Shown: in pieces, positions 1-13,572 of the stretch
Layout of the letters: each line of letters opens with the position of its first letter
Numbering within the stretch: the stretch's first letter is position 1
NCBI GenBank assembly: GCA_026874595.1
Contig: CM049313.1
Coordinates: forward strand, 18,039,508-18,103,507
DNA: 64,000 bases
Direction: 5' to 3'
DNA from: Sipunculus nudus
Taxonomy: Eukaryota; Annelida; Sipuncula; Golfingiida; Sipunculidae
Program-made: the position numbers and the translations under genes
Notes under the pieces: model-generated
Told to the model about the DNA's origin: nothing
Database searches by the model: none
What the model saw: only the letters and a program-made list of their open reading frames with translations

Positions 1-162
1 ACGGCACTCCACTGTATCATTTTCGTCACACCTTACTTTCAGGATATACATGAATCAGGTAAATATTTTAAAAGGTAAACCTACTGCTTTCCCGAATAGT
101 TCTTTCTTTATCAAGACAATGTTGGTTGAGGTTCCGAATGTCTGTGATAACAAACACGCACA

Positions 163-164
<2 letters not shown>

Positions 165-211
<47 letters not shown>
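165..211. repeat. (TA)n microsatellite
   Basis: An uninterrupted alternating TA tract of about 47 bases. Confidence 0.97.
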
Positions 212-212
<1 letters not shown>

Positions 213-469
213 CTAATATGTCATGTTATTTATTGTTTTTTGTTATAAATTTATAAAAGATATACTTTTGTTTAAAATTTAGGAGCCGCAGAGGAGGGAC
301 GATCATGGAGGTAGGTGTTTTACCCAAAACTTGAGTACAGTGTGTTTATTTTGCTAGTGATAACAATCATAAAATATATAGTCTTATAATTTGTCCGTCT
401 AAAATGTGAAGTGCTGGTTGTTGTTCGAGTGTTAACCTACTATATTTCTCCAGCAATCCGCTGATTATG

Positions 470-471
<2 letters not shown>

Positions 472-533
<62 letters not shown>
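472..533. repeat. (TA)n microsatellite
   Basis: An uninterrupted alternating AT tract of about 62 bases. A third shorter tract follows some 220 bases downstream. Confidence 0.97.
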
Positions 534-536
<3 letters not shown>

Positions 537-754
537 CGATTTTTGATAATGTTAAACATCAATTCATGAAAATGAACACTCGGGAAGGCCAAAGGTTCGA
601 GCTATCCTGAAATTATCAATTATCAACTGACTTCATTTCTATACAGCTTCATTTAAGCTTTTGAAGATCGGTGGCATACTGTATTATTGTAAATGACGTT
701 AAGATTACTTCAATTTGAAAAGTGACTCTTTGTGATATAAACGGTACTCCAATT

Positions 755-789
<35 letters not shown>
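755..789. repeat. (TA)n microsatellite, interrupted
   Basis: A TA tract broken once by a TTT. The reading frame through it (a run of IYIYIY) is a translation of the microsatellite and is not a gene. Confidence 0.95.
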
Positions 790-3700
790 GCGAAGCATGG
801 ATGAGTATGAGAGGAATTCATCGATATCAATATTTGTTTCAGGTGGTGTTTTTAACGGGGGTATGCCTGGCTCTTACCAACCGGTAAACAAGAAAATCCA
901 GTTTAAAAAATCAGTAACACCACCCTTCGGAAAATTTGGAGGAACCTGAGGAATGTTCCCGCGCCTCATGGCCCCCCTCCGTGTGCACTATCAGTCATTC
1001 ATGATAATGGAACAAATAAGAGAAAAATGCAACGGAGAGGTTTAATTTTCTTCGCTGTGCTTACTTCCCTAAAATTACTCTTGCAAGTAGTTTCTTTGAC
1101 AGAATAAAATGTCAAAAGAGATGTCTTTCGTCTTATGAATACATTTGTGATGATGGAAAAAAGTGTGCATGAAAGTTCTTTTTACGTAAGTATGAGCTTG
1201 TAATCCAATTATATTATTCCGCACGATAATACTAAGAAGCGCTGATTCCTCTTCAAAATCAGCAAATTCACATCACATTGCAAACTATACAAATCTGCAT
1301 ATATGATATCTTCGGAGTACTTTCTTGTGGCATCCTCGTGCCTATACACACTTTATCTTTGAATAAAACCCAGCAAGCCCAGTGACGGACTCGAAGCGGA
1401 GAAACAGAAAAAGCACGTGTACGGCCCGCTAATAACTTCAAGCGTGGAAACCACGCATCTTACGAGAAAGCCGCAGACAGTACAGGATATGACTCTAATA
1501 AATATAGTTTTCAAAAATATTTGTTAAAACGAGTATTAAAAAAATTGAAACTTGGAAGATTTGAAATATTAAGATACCGGAACATAATAAACAGTTAAAA
1601 CAGTGAAAGTGCCCCGGTCCCCAAACGAGTGGTTTTGGTATATATGTTTACGCATATATCGATCATGCAACATATTGTTTGGAGCTCCGCAACGTCACTC
1701 AACTGCAATCCCTGGCTATTTCTATTGTACATAGTCACTAAACCAGTGCACTGGAGAGCAGAAGGTGAAGACAAATAAGTAAAAGCTACTGCTCCCTTTA
1801 AATACCTCTTAAAGTCGTTATGGCCTTGTAGTTCTTCCAGATTCCTTGTAAGTTGTGGGTAGAGTGATTCGTGACAAATTCGTAAATAATTCGTTAGTAG
1901 GCGATGTTTAGTGATCGAGATGAGTATATCATGGCGATATTTAAAGAGGTAATACAAAATCAGGAAATTTGTGAGAATTTCGTGGAACATATTGTTTTAA
2001 TATCCATACTTAACGTCAAGGAATGAACACCTCCGATTTTATATAGCCGATCTGATATAGAGTCGATGTTTTGTTTTATATCTAATGAAAAGCAGAAACT
2101 CGACTTAAACGGGCCTATTTGGATATGACGTATCAAAGACAATATCTTTTTGCACCTTTCATACAAAAAAGCAAATAAGTGCCGATCCCACGGGGCACGA
2201 TGTACATTTTGCTTATAACCCCGTGTTTAAAACATGTGGCGTGTTTGAAAAGGACAAAATATGGCTTTGCTTCAGTTGCTCTCAATATGGATATCCATTG
2301 AATTTCATTATCTGCACATGCGAAATCAGCCACCTTCGGAGAATGTTTCTTTCTCTTCGCTGACATCGGCACGGAACCATTTTACCAACAACATGTATAT
2401 AAACAAGCTCAGCAGTCTTTGAAGGGGTGCAATACACACTTTTCTCAGCAAAAATAACCTACAGTCCATTGAGACGAACCGACGCCATGTCATAAATCAC
2501 ATAAATTCTACAGTTAAGGCCGATGAATAACTGATTTTAATTATGTAACACAACATTGGGTTATTGGTTACATATCGGAAAGGAGTCGTTTCGAGTCGTG
2601 CCGAAATTCGTAGAAAAAGGAATCTAGTTCAATTGTGATTTATGTTATAATTATTTATTGAAATCTCTTTGCATTATCTTTATAGAATTTCAAAGACATT
2701 TTTCCTATAAATTAGTATTTATGGTGCGTTTTCTCGCAGCTCTCAAATAATGGCACAGACATGTTCTTGTGAATCGTTGCCCATACAAAAAATTATTGGG
2801 AGAGTTAATAAGAAAGCATGTTTATTAAATAGAGACAGACTTTTGGCATGTATTTTGACGTATTTTTTCGGATAGTTTATGGCACGGCAAGAAGTCCCAA
2901 GTGACGGCTGGGCGCGGCATGGCACTGGCAATCGGAAAATTGCCATCCAAATGGTTATCCCGACAGAAAATGGTGTTTTCAAACTCATAAATGCCCCTCG
3001 GGTGGATCAGAGGAAGTTATTTCCTATGATTAGATATATTTATATAATTAAACGGTATGATATTAACAAAGGAAAACATGAGGTATGACCTACTTTTTCC
3101 CTAGGTAAAAGCGAAATTATTTAAATCTTGACACAACTAAAAATATCTTTAAATCCGGAGCAGAGTTTAACAAAAGATTATGGAATTCCTCCAGACCTAT
3201 CTTCATGAAAGATCTAAATCTGTCGACCTATTTTTTTCAAATACTTAATATTGAATTATTGCTGAAACTGTGGCTACCAGACTGAAACAATTCTTCTAAA
3301 TTAAATACATCAAAATGAAACAGGATTCTTGAAAGACAGCTACACGGGAGAAAATGTGAATGTGGTATTGAAAAGTGTCCATCATTCCATGCAGGACTGG
3401 ATGTCAAAATATATTGCTCATAATGGGGGATTTTGAAAACACAATAAACTATAGTCTTGTTTCATATTACAGCTTTTAAGCACTTTAAACTTGGTCCAAA
3501 AATTAAAAAAAATAAGTCGAATGATCTGTTAAACAACTAACGGATGGCATCCAGTTTGTTTTAAGTTTCAAGGAAAATCCAGTAAGGCAGTCCTATTACA
3601 CCTTATAAATTTTGTCTTTTTGTTGAAATTAAAGCAGAGAATAAGGCTGAAGATTGATGCATTATTGACAATGATGATAGTTAAAATATGCACTTGACAT

Positions 3701-4679
3701 CGTCATTTTTCTTGTAAATATACGGTCAATGAATGGATCGTTAAAGCTATTTATCCAATTCTCCAGTAATTCAAAGCATGTTTTAATGATTGGACAGCTG
3801 TGGTATTTTCCAGGTGAACATATAACGTAATTAATCCTGATACAGTAAATGTTATGAATCAACCAATTTTGGTTCATCCATCATGGATGAATAGCAAACT
3901 TTTTTTTTCAAGTAGAAAAGAATAATTATCTTTGATTACTTTCAACTAAAATATGCATTTCTAATTGAAGATCATTTAGGGCTTAACGTTGATTTCGTTT
4001 GATGAATTATGGTCAATGCCTGCCCATAATGGAGATCAAAATGGTATCAGCAATGAAGGCATACCAGGCATCGTTGCAGTCTCCCGTTAGGAAATGAACC
4101 CACATAATCGTATATTAAGCTGCCTTTCGTAAGGACTTGCAATAGCACAACATTAGCATTTCGGGTGGCTATGTTACAAAAAAAACCACGAATTTCAGTT
4201 AATGTAATTAACCCTCCGCGGAGCGAGTGTATTTTTTTCTCTCTATTCTGTGTGTGGGTGGGTATACGTGTGTCCGCAACATATCTGGAGAACAGTTTCA
4301 CTGATGTATTGAGATTTATCACATAGGTTGCCATTGTAAAAAAAAACTCAAAATTTGTTGTAAATCCAAGCGTAAATCCAACCCCGGAAAGAGTAATTTA
4401 TTGGTTTTATGTATCAGGTGACGACAGGGGCGTCAGGACATAAGGGATGGTCAATGTAATCATTCCCATGCTATTCAAAGAACAATATTTATATATTGTA
4501 AATATATTAATAATTAGAATTGCAGTCCTTGGTTACATTTCTGAGTTTACTTTTATATATTATGTATTTAAACCTGGTTTAGAAGTAACCTATACGGTAA
4601 ACATAATACCTTATTTTTAAAACCTTATACTTCAATGTAATAAATTTGAAATGTGTAATTCAGACAATAAAAGGTTTAA

Positions 4680-4710
<31 letters not shown>

Positions 4711-6336
4711 AATATATAATATATATATTTACATATAAACATATGGATATTAGTTGTAGGAATCGTTAGCAAAATATAGTTGATGACTGAAAGATAGAAA
4801 ACAGCCGATGATCGATTATTAATCGGTTATTCATGTACCGTCAATATTACCCCGAAATATATTGTATAGAATTACACGTTAAATATTGAACAAGTAAATT
4901 CAGTCTAACGTGTATGTCACACTGAAAGTCAAGCAATGGCAGGGTTTTTGAACTTTATTCGTTGCACAAGGTTGAGTTTTAATGTTGAGCACAAAGGTTA
5001 TTTCTAAAATATCTGACAGAACAAGAAAATGTATTGGGATAATATATAGACTTGTATGGATGTGTATATATGAAAATTTGTGTTTGATTATGCAAATAAT
5101 GCGCAATCAATGGTCGTTGATAAAACTGGGAACAGATATTTCTATCTTTGGACTGCGGGTCGTTTCCCTGAAGGTTACAACGATACATTAATTTTCCCAC
5201 TTTGTTAGGTTTATTAATCTACATATTGCTCATATACAGACGTAGATTCTTGTCAGTCCTGTTTCAGTTCCTGATCGCTAGTCCCACGCCTGTTTACTTT
5301 TAACCAGTAATTGCTACCATGAGTATATCGATTTTGAGCTATCATGCAGTTCGCGTCGACGCCACCAGGTAGCGCTACCTGCCGAGGTTGTGTCCTAGAA
5401 AATCTGTCCTTCTGTTGGCCGACCTCTGGCTCTCTATTTCAATGTTCTAGGCCTTTTATATGAAACAGTTAATTATTTATATTTTACATATCCCTCAACT
5501 ACAGTCCCATTTCTTGCCATCTTTATTTTACGCGAGATGCACCCAGTGACCCCGGTCCTGCCTGTTAGCCCGGTGCGGAAACCGTTCCAAGAAACGCGAA
5601 ATGGCGGTGTAACCTGAAAGGTAAATCAACGTAGTCCTACAGGTTAGAGTGACCTAATTCCGGGTCCGGTCAAAGTCGGCCCATTTTGTGAGTAAGCAGG
5701 CATTAAATGACAGGGCAGCAGAGAATATTAGGCATTTAATGTATGAGGAAAAGTTTATTTTTTGCAGAAGCTTGGGAGACATAAAACTTTTGATGATATT
5801 TTATTCCAAGCAGTAGCCATATTTTAGTGCTATTTGAAGCGATTGACTGTGTCAGTGCTTGATTAGATGGTGTGTGCATGGGTCGGCAGGTGGCGACATC
5901 TGTGCTGAATCATAGTGCACTATAGAAACTGGTTTCTACCAGAAAAATGAGATCCGGAACCCACTGTTTTTTCTAGACTAAATACTCGATAGAAAAAAAT
6001 TCTGTGACTCCAAGGTGTGCACCTCATATAACAATATATAGGGCCTTGACATACATACGTCCCTCTGACCTGAAGGACATTTTCAGGAAATGCAGCAACT
6101 ATACACAACTCAGGAGTAAAAAAAAAAAAACACAACAGACATTAAGTAAAACCGAAACATCCGAACACTAATTTACTGTTATAGCGGGACAAAAAAAAAC
6201 AATATGTTTAAATGATTTTTTCCCCAAAATGTTTTAAAAATAAAATATAAATTTAAATCATGAATGCCCCAGTTATTGCAAAAAAACCTGGCTCAACAAG
6301 GCCCCCCATAACACACACACACTTACACATCCGGAG

Positions 6337-6390
6337 CCCCCCCCCCCCCCAAAAAAAAAAAAAAAACATTTTTACCCCCCCCCCCCCCCC
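6337..6390. repeat. Poly-C / poly-A / poly-C homopolymer cluster
   Basis: Two C runs of 14-16 bases flank an A run of 16 bases and a short T-rich spacer. Runs of this kind recur in the window in the copies of the amplified unit, but this one lies outside any copy that I can align. Confidence 0.9.
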
Positions 6391-9300
6391 AACATTTTCC
6401 CCCGTCCCACTTTTAAAAAGTGACACCCCTTTCAAATACAATCATATTTTACTATGAATTAATAAAACAGTTGCCAGTAGAATGTGTGAACCTTTAACAT
6501 AATACAATAGCACAGAGCCTGGTTCTGTGAAGCAGAAATGGCCGTTTTCTTCCATTGCGGGCCGATATTTTTTTTACACATCGGGACCTAAAATATGCGG
6601 TTTTGTTCACAGACTTATGTTTTGCTCGAACAAGTAAGAACTGGATATACTTTTAAAAATAATTCGTGTCAGGTTTGGTTAAATGTATTCAGTATACAGG
6701 GGCCATGGTGGTTGGTCATTGGGTTAAAAGTCCGAGGGCAGCCAAAGGCTAACTGCGATACCCAGGGGCCTTTTTCTGTTATTTCAATAGAAAATTCTCA
6801 GGAATAACTGGTTAAATCACATTCCAGGACGCCAAGTGTGAACGCAATCTCCGTCGCAGGGTTTGCGTCCCCTATCGGATTTTTTTTTATTATTAGTTGT
6901 TTTGGCATATTAATATATTTTATTGTGTTTATAAACAAAACTTAACTAACATGAGGGACAATATGGCGATCAGGCCCAAGTTGAAAAAGCCTGGAATTCA
7001 CCACATCTTTGTCCACATGCGCTCCTTCTCAACCATAAAGGTTATACCCTTGATTATGTCTTCTTGTTACATAAAAATCAGTTCATACTGGTAGTTGGTC
7101 TGAAAAAGCTTTGGCCCTAATTAAAATTACGCTGTTTTGTCATTTCGCTGGTTGTGTAACACATTTTAAAATCCATGTATTTGCAACGTATTATATGTTT
7201 CATCAGTTGACCTTGTCTTATTGTCTCAATAATCGTAGGCAACTTGGTTTTGGAATATTCTTCTACACATTGAGGCCTATTTACGAACAGAATGGTCATT
7301 TTCTCTTTCCATATAAAACAAATTAGCTTTTGCCCCGGATGTAGATCCTCATCGTTATTGTGCAGGTGAAATTTTCCATGCAGTTAAAGCAAAACACTAT
7401 CAAATAAGCTCAGATCAAAAGGTAGTATCAGGTGACTAGTCACGAGATGATGGATGTGATTGATCCTAGGTTATTATGACCACTCCTCATTGTATGACAT
7501 ACATACGTAACCAGGATTTTTAACAAATAATATTCTGCCCAAGAGGTATAACAATAGTTGGATATAAAATTGGAAAACTGTATATTCTCCACCTCAGAAA
7601 AAGTGTACCCTGATTACAAAAAGTTGAAAACATGAGCAAAGTTTCTTAAGCATACGGGCGGGACAGGTAGCGATTACCCTACATTATATACTTGGAATTT
7701 AACATACTGTTTACGCGGGTACATATCTTAGTTTATTCCCACTTATAAATGTATATTAATTTCATGTATATCAGAAACTGATAAGGTTAAATGAGGCAGC
7801 TTTATGCCTTCACTCCCTCTCTCTAACCCAAAGCCTCTTACATACAGGTTAAAATTGCATTTGCTATTTTCTCTTGGTCTCAGTTAAATTTCTTACACAT
7901 GCCACGTATATTACAGGGAACTGAATCAAAACAATTTCTGCTGTATATACTAACAACTTTTCCTCCATTTAGTTTAGTTTAATAATATGTGTCGTTCCTC
8001 TTGATGTGCTTTATCATTTATACAGAAGGGTTCAGTTTCCACTGAGATACTAAGGATGTATACAATCAATATAAAACATTATGATAATGCTTTGAAATTG
8101 CGTACAAAATCAGTGAAATGACACAAAACAATAAAAAAGATCTGCATTTTATATATTTAAAAGTGTGTGTCTTTTAACATTTATTTCAACAATCCCTATA
8201 GTAGTTTTTTTTTACAAAAGAAGGCATATGCCAATTTATTCTAATTATTGTAAAAGGACACTCCGATAGACAGAACTGTCGAAGTGTTTTACATAAGTAA
8301 AGTGCTCATTAATATGTGATTCGTGCACATGGATGGATATAAGTGTAGGCGTAATACATAGCCCAGATATATATGTCCATGCAAGAGAACATAAATGCTC
8401 GGCCATAGCTTTGACAAGCATCAATACGATTATTGATATTTGGTATGTTCATCGGTTGCCCTGAGAAGAATCGAAGTAAAAGTCAGGAGCCCCTTGATCT
8501 CTCCCCTGGATCCGCTCCCGTTCCCGTTACTTAAATCATGCAAAAATGAACTTCTTAACCTCAGAGACCACAGGATGTCTATGTTGCGCCTATTCAGCAT
8601 AGAAAAAAAATAATTATTATTATTTGACCCGTCGCTCATAACATATGATAATTAGCATAATATGCATTGATTGGACTACTGAAGTGTAAGGCCAATTCAA
8701 ACGTTGCACCAGGTGAAGCAGATTTGACATAAATAAACAATTGATGCAATAATATACGCATCATAAAACCCACGATAATCACGATTCGAGCCGTTGCTTA
8801 TTACATATGCAAACAAGGGTCAATGTATATTTCCTCGGCAACTAGAGGGGGAGATCAAATACCTGCGTAAGCAGACATGTCCAATCAGTATCTCAACATC
8901 CATCGTCAATTTACATGCAAATGTAATTACATTATTCAAATAGTCAATAAATAAAGCTAATATATCAATTAGATTGTCTATAGAAATACGTTTTATCTCT
9001 TCAAATTTATATATTTTGTACCCGAAATACTTTACTCTGTCTTAAAAAAAAAGAAATGGTGAACCTTCAATATACCTTTATCAGTTTTCAACTTAATTTT
9101 GTCAAGTGTATTCGAAAACTTAAGTCAACTGATTAACAATTTTAATAATTTATCAAGGGTCTGTTTATATGTCACCTGTATATAAATGTGTTAATTTATG
9201 ATAGACTTATTTTTCTTGAAAGTTTATGTATATATTACAGGAGCATGCTGGACAATTGTATCATAAGAACAGATACTGTTGTTGTTGTTCAGATTTTAAG

Positions 9301-9744
9301 GGTCCCATTCTTGTATGAACAAACGACCTCCTGACACTAGAGACTAACAAGCTATGCTTACAATGCTAAATCCGGTCGCTCGCTGCTTGTCCCAAATTAC
9401 CGGCGACAACCGGTCAAACGGACCGTTTTAATGCTGTTACATCATACTGTGGGCCAGTGGTGCCATTTGTTGGACGTTGAAGTAACCGAACAGCCAACGA
9501 AACTATTAATCTGTTATCGACAGCCATATTTACTATGTCCATGCGCATGGTACATTGTCATCCGACGTCACTTGTGACGTCACATCTGCCTTATTGGACT
9601 TACCCTTAATCTCAAAATAAAAACAAATATATCAGACAGCAAAGTCCCTAATCCCAGGTAACACTTTGCAGGAAGAGAACACTCCCTAGCCGTTTTTGAG
9701 ATCCCGCTCCTAAAGATACCAATCACTGGATAAAACTACCATAC

Positions 9745-10025
9745 CGTCACCGTGATCTAGGATAGAGCATAGGGCTAAAAGTCGCGAGATTCTGAGTTCG
9801 AATCTGAGTCGAGGCGGTAGGAGTTTTCATGGTCAGCCCCCACACAGGCTGAGAGCTCTGCAGACTTAATTCGGAGCCTGTGCCCAATATTCGTGTTTCA
9901 CTAATAAACGAGTGCGCCTTTCTGGGGTTCATTGGTGTAATGGCCCCGCAAGGGGGATGACGCGTATCCAGGACCGGTAGGTGTGGTGCACTGAGTATCG
10001 CTGACACAAGAAGGATCGCCAGTGC
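9745..10025 (+). mobile_element. tRNA-derived SINE, copy A, first
   Basis: The 5' part resembles a tRNA: an A-box-like TGATCTAGGATAGAGC and a B-box-like GAGTTCGAATCTGAG, followed by a body shared with the elements at 19,930, 31,012 and 60,860. The body contains a conserved CTGAGAGCTCTGCAG stretch. The reading frame on the opposite strand through this interval (9,747-10,199) is incidental. Because the element lies at the same place in copies A, B, C and D, it was inserted before the unit was duplicated. I have not assigned it to a named SINE family. Confidence 0.75.
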
Positions 10026-10773
10026 AACAGCACTATGGTGTTGGGTATTTTTTTGCTCTAGGTCAAATGTTATGGGGTTGTCGTCATTCAATTTCCCTAA
10101 CCCTAACATTGCATTTCCCATAAACATCTTTTTATCGGAACATTGTGATCTGTTTAGGTTTTTTTCAGTTTGAGTAACCCTTGAACATACTGAATCCATA
10201 ACTTTCTGAGTGTGTGATATGAGTCCATAAATTAACTATTTGATCATACACAGTAATGATATATCGCTTGTTAGTAGTTTTGGACAAGATAAAAATCTCA
10301 TCATTTGATGTGTGCTTATTTACTCTAGATCAAAATGTTACGGGCATGGAGTTATGGTTATTTTAGTTTCCTCCATTCCTACATAACAACATACCAAAAA
10401 TGAAAATTAATGTCCATTTGCAACATTAAGTCAATTTAAAACCTCCCATAAGTCAAAAAGGGACAGTCGATAAGTAAACAATATGCATCTTTATGCTGAT
10501 GCCATGTGTGAGAGAAATATAATGTTTGCCAAGAAAATAACAAGACATCATGGAAACAAAGCCATACCAAAATCACATTCTCTGATGAGATATCATCCTA
10601 TATAATACCTGCCATGATGGTTTAGTTGGTCCATTTTCTGATCATTTGATCATATCTCCATACAATATGCCTTTAGTACTGTTCTCTTAGTCAGATATGG
10701 TGCTGCGTCTCCTTCATAAAAATTTATCAGTGACTTGTTATGTTACGAATAAGATATTTCTAATTAGCAACAA

Positions 10774-11138
10774 GCTTGCGTGGCTCAGGGTTAAGGTGCA
10801 AGACTAAAAGCCGGGAGGTCGTGAGTTCAAATTTCAGCGAGGAGTGGTGAGATTTTTCACGGTCGGACCCAACCCATGATGAGCGCTCTGTAGGTTAAAT
10901 GGGAAGGATGTGTCCCACTACCGTGTACCACACACAGAGGGTCCTCGGTGTTATGACCGAGCATTGGGATTGTTACACACCTAAGATATGCAGGTGCGGT
11001 AGACACCTAGCCTAGGTGACACCAGGATATAAACGACAGGAAGCGAAAGCTACCGCCCAAACAGGAATACTCAGGTTTAGAATTAGATCAGTCAACATTA
11101 AAATGGGGAGGCGGTTAACTCCACCAAAAAATAAATAA
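10774..11138 (+). mobile_element. tRNA-derived SINE, copy A, second
   Basis: The element begins with an A-box-like TGGCTCAGGGTTAAGG and has a B-box-like GTGAGTTCAAATTTC about 45 bases on. Its body ends in an A-rich tail (AAAAAATAAATAAA). It aligns with 21,659-22,060 (+) and 59,654-60,050 (-). Its tRNA-like head is related to that of the SINE about 1 kb upstream, and both share a region around GCACTC or GCTCTGCAG, so they are probably subfamilies of one SINE. Confidence 0.78.
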
Positions 11139-12210
11139 ACAAGTATTTATTTGCTCGATTATACATAAATTGTTTAGATGATTAAACATAGCAAGGCATA
11201 TGCTTCGTACCTGTTTTCTTTTTCTTAAACTGTATTCTAACTGTTTTGTTATTTCCTCAATTGTCGAACCGTTTTTCCAAGGTATCAGTCAACAATGTCA
11301 TCAAAACAGGTAAATAATAGACATTCTAAAGCATTGAACCCGGTTGTACAGACGCATTGATTGCTGAAGAACACCAAGCCATGAATAAAAGTAATTGATG
11401 CTCATACCATGAAGTTAGCCATTTGAAAACTTTTATCAAAAGCAGCGGTATGCCCATAAAGTTGACTGGCGACCTGTGACATTCGGGTTTTAGTGTAGGC
11501 TAAAATGTCAGTCTCGATGAGCGGTTTCGAAAATCCGGGAAAAAAACTTGGAAGATTCTATAAGGGCCCGAGTATATCACACGAAACTATTTCGATGACC
11601 GCGTCCAGACGATAATCTATACACGGAGATAGTTTTATGGTAAGGGGACTTGTATCAGCAAAGTTAAGGTAGTATAACGCTCTTTTTGGACCCCGCCCGA
11701 AATATTTGTGCATTTCTGTGTATCTCAGCTAATCATAGAAGCCATAATACCAAGCCTTGTCAAATCGTACAAATTTTAGGATATGTATCAGATAAAATCT
11801 GTAGTGGACATGTTCCCCTTCCCCCGACCGGACCCCCCCCCCCCCCCCCCCAAACACACAATCAAATTCCCTTTCAGCCCCGAGGAAGTCGATAGGATTT
11901 AATTTCACTTTTTGCGATATTTATGTCGCTTTACGCATCATCCACACGTGAAGCGTCTTTCGTTTTAAATATTTGTAAATTGATGAATCAAGTAAGCACC
12001 TGCCCTGCAACAATTGCAGTTATTAACCATGCTACCGTCGTGCACGTGTACATGCATAGATTGTTAGACTTGGGAGCCTTGCCGTACAGAAACGATTTTC
12101 ACAAGGACCGACTACTGTTATTTCATGTTTGTTATGTCATATTAATAAAGGCCGTATGCACACTTTCCGTGTATCAGTTTTAAACAAAAATCAATATTGA
12201 AACCTAACAA

Positions 12211-12354
12211 CCAATCAAAGTTCACCACATGGTTGAGTATTCTTTAAACAATGAATACGAATGCGTGGCACAACACACTTGTTTTGGTCGGGGAAACTTG
12301 ATTCCTTTAACAAGAACAACCACGTTGAGAGGGACAGATATTGTGTCTTGACAG
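12211..12354 (+). pseudogene. Relic promoter and untranslated exon 1 of the copy A GT15 unit
   Basis: A CCAAT box at about 12,211 is followed 35 bases on by a TATA-like ATGAATACG stretch and then about 100 bases that end in the consensus splice donor CTTGACAG/GTAAGA (junction 12,354/12,355). The same layout recurs at 23,044-23,190 in copy B and twice in copy E. In copy A the downstream GT15 is truncated, so this would drive nothing useful. The exon assignment is an inference from position and signals. No transcript evidence is available. Confidence 0.35.
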
Positions 12355-12503
12355 GTAAGATTTTGTTCTGATATACGGAAATAAATGCTGTTTAACTTTC
12401 TTTTTTGAAAAAAAAAACAGATCTACCTGTACTTTTATTGTAGACATTTTATTTAGGTTAAATTTTTTAAGAGATGCTTCTTTCCATCTCTATCCCTACC
12501 TAT

Positions 12504-12853
12504 CTTTACAAATGCCTGCAGACACAGTTTCAAGCAGCTTTATTACTTACCCCTGCCCAAAACCAGTGAACATAACGCTTGAAAATAACTTGTTTATATG
12601 ACTTGTCATAGAAACATCGTCCCTCTAAGCATTTTGTCTATTCACTGATGCAGCACTCAGTACAGTCTATACCACCCACTTTACAAATGCCTGCAGACAC
12701 AGTTTCAAGCAGCTTTATTACTTACCCCTGCCCAAAACCAGTGAACATAACGCTTGAAAATAACTTGTTTATATGACTTGTCATAGAAACATCGTCCCTC
12801 TAAGCATTTTGTCTATTCACTGATGCAGCACTCAGTACAGTCTATACCACCCA
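12504..12853 (+). repeat. Perfect 175-bp tandem duplication
   Basis: Bases 12,504-12,678 are repeated without a difference that I can find at 12,679-12,853. Copies B and E have a single version of this stretch. The duplication is therefore specific to copy A and very recent, or it is an assembly artefact. Confidence 0.95.
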
Positions 12854-13389
12854 CTGTCAATGGAGCAATACAAATATAATTTGTATACGGATTCGCTGCT
12901 TCAATCTTCGAAAGTATCCCTTTTTCAAATGAAGAGCACGTCCTCGGTAATGCTGTTAGAGTTCGCTTTGGAACAGTTTCCTTTAAAGAGTGCTAAAATG
13001 TAGGGAATATTAATTTATATTTGAAGCAATTTTCTTAGCAAGCTTTTAAACGTACACGTACTGCGTCTTGTTTGGTAAATACACTTAATATTTACCCCCT
13101 CTATCATATTTTGTTGTAGAACAATAATTTTTATGTGTTTGAGAACAAAATGCCTTCAATATGTTACCAGCAGTTCAGTTCCCCGTTAAATATTAGGCGT
13201 AGGGGAATATGTCGGTTGAAAAATGTTTAAGCCAATATGTATACCACCAGGCTTTCTAGTACCTCTGCCTGTACACCTACAAGGCCCTGGAATGTTCAGA
13301 TGCAGGCTACTCTGCAACCTCTAGACTGCCCAGTATACGGACTTCATGCCTGAATCGAGGCTGGGTTGAGGTGGGCAACTGGATTAATC

Positions 13390-13572
13390 AAAGACGGATC
13401 CAGAAGTTTAGAAACGGGAGTATCAAACCCACGATGTCTCATTATAAATACCTAAAAAACAGGTCCATAGATCCAGAATAGGAGGGGTCCAGTCCGGAAA
13501 ATAATTGGTTTAACTCCCTAGAAAAAGGTAGGTCCTGAATCCCTGGACCCCGTTCTGGATCCACCACTGTTA
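13390..13572. mobile_element. Foldback (MITE-like) element, copy A
   Basis: The segment opens with GACGGATCCAGAA and closes with the approximate inverse, TTCTGGATCCACCACTG. Its interior contains GGTCC-rich, low-complexity stretches. Related sequences occur at 23,935-24,128 and 58,757-58,990, and decayed ends occur near 8,475-8,515 and 16,430-16,470. No coding capacity is visible. A non-autonomous DNA transposon is the simplest reading. Confidence 0.5.

Larger units (their letters stand above)
1..7179. other. Leading region with no recognised gene
   Basis: No open reading frame here resembles a protein family that I recognise. The longest frames are short minus-strand runs around 1,595-2,372 that overlap in different frames and carry no domain signature. 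The DNA is AT-rich with three long (TA)n tracts near the left edge, a second AT-rich patch near 4,680-4,730, and C and A homopolymers near 6,337-6,390. The stretch at about 5,150-5,700 is relatively GC-rich and CpG-containing, which could mark an orphan promoter or an untranslated exon, but nothing confirms that. I see no copy of the GT15-bearing unit before about 7,180. Confidence 0.6.

Noticed and set aside
722-949. Reading frames with IYIYIY or YIYIYI runs, here and at 24,406, 47,757, 55,572, 55,774 and 55,945
   Set aside because: They are translations of (TA)n microsatellites and have no protein features outside them.
1595-2372. Three overlapping minus-strand frames (131, 68 and 79 aa), considered as a broken gene
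   Set aside because: The frames do not join at splice-like sites and none has a recognisable motif.
9747-10199. 150-aa minus-strand open frame
   Set aside because: It runs antisense through a tRNA-derived SINE. Orthologous SINE copies do not keep the frame open.
11923-12183. 86-aa plus-strand frame with partial counterparts at 22,768-23,016 and 53,570-53,830
   Set aside because: The similarity follows from the segmental duplication. The copies differ by indels that break the frame and by stops, with no sign of codon-level conservation.
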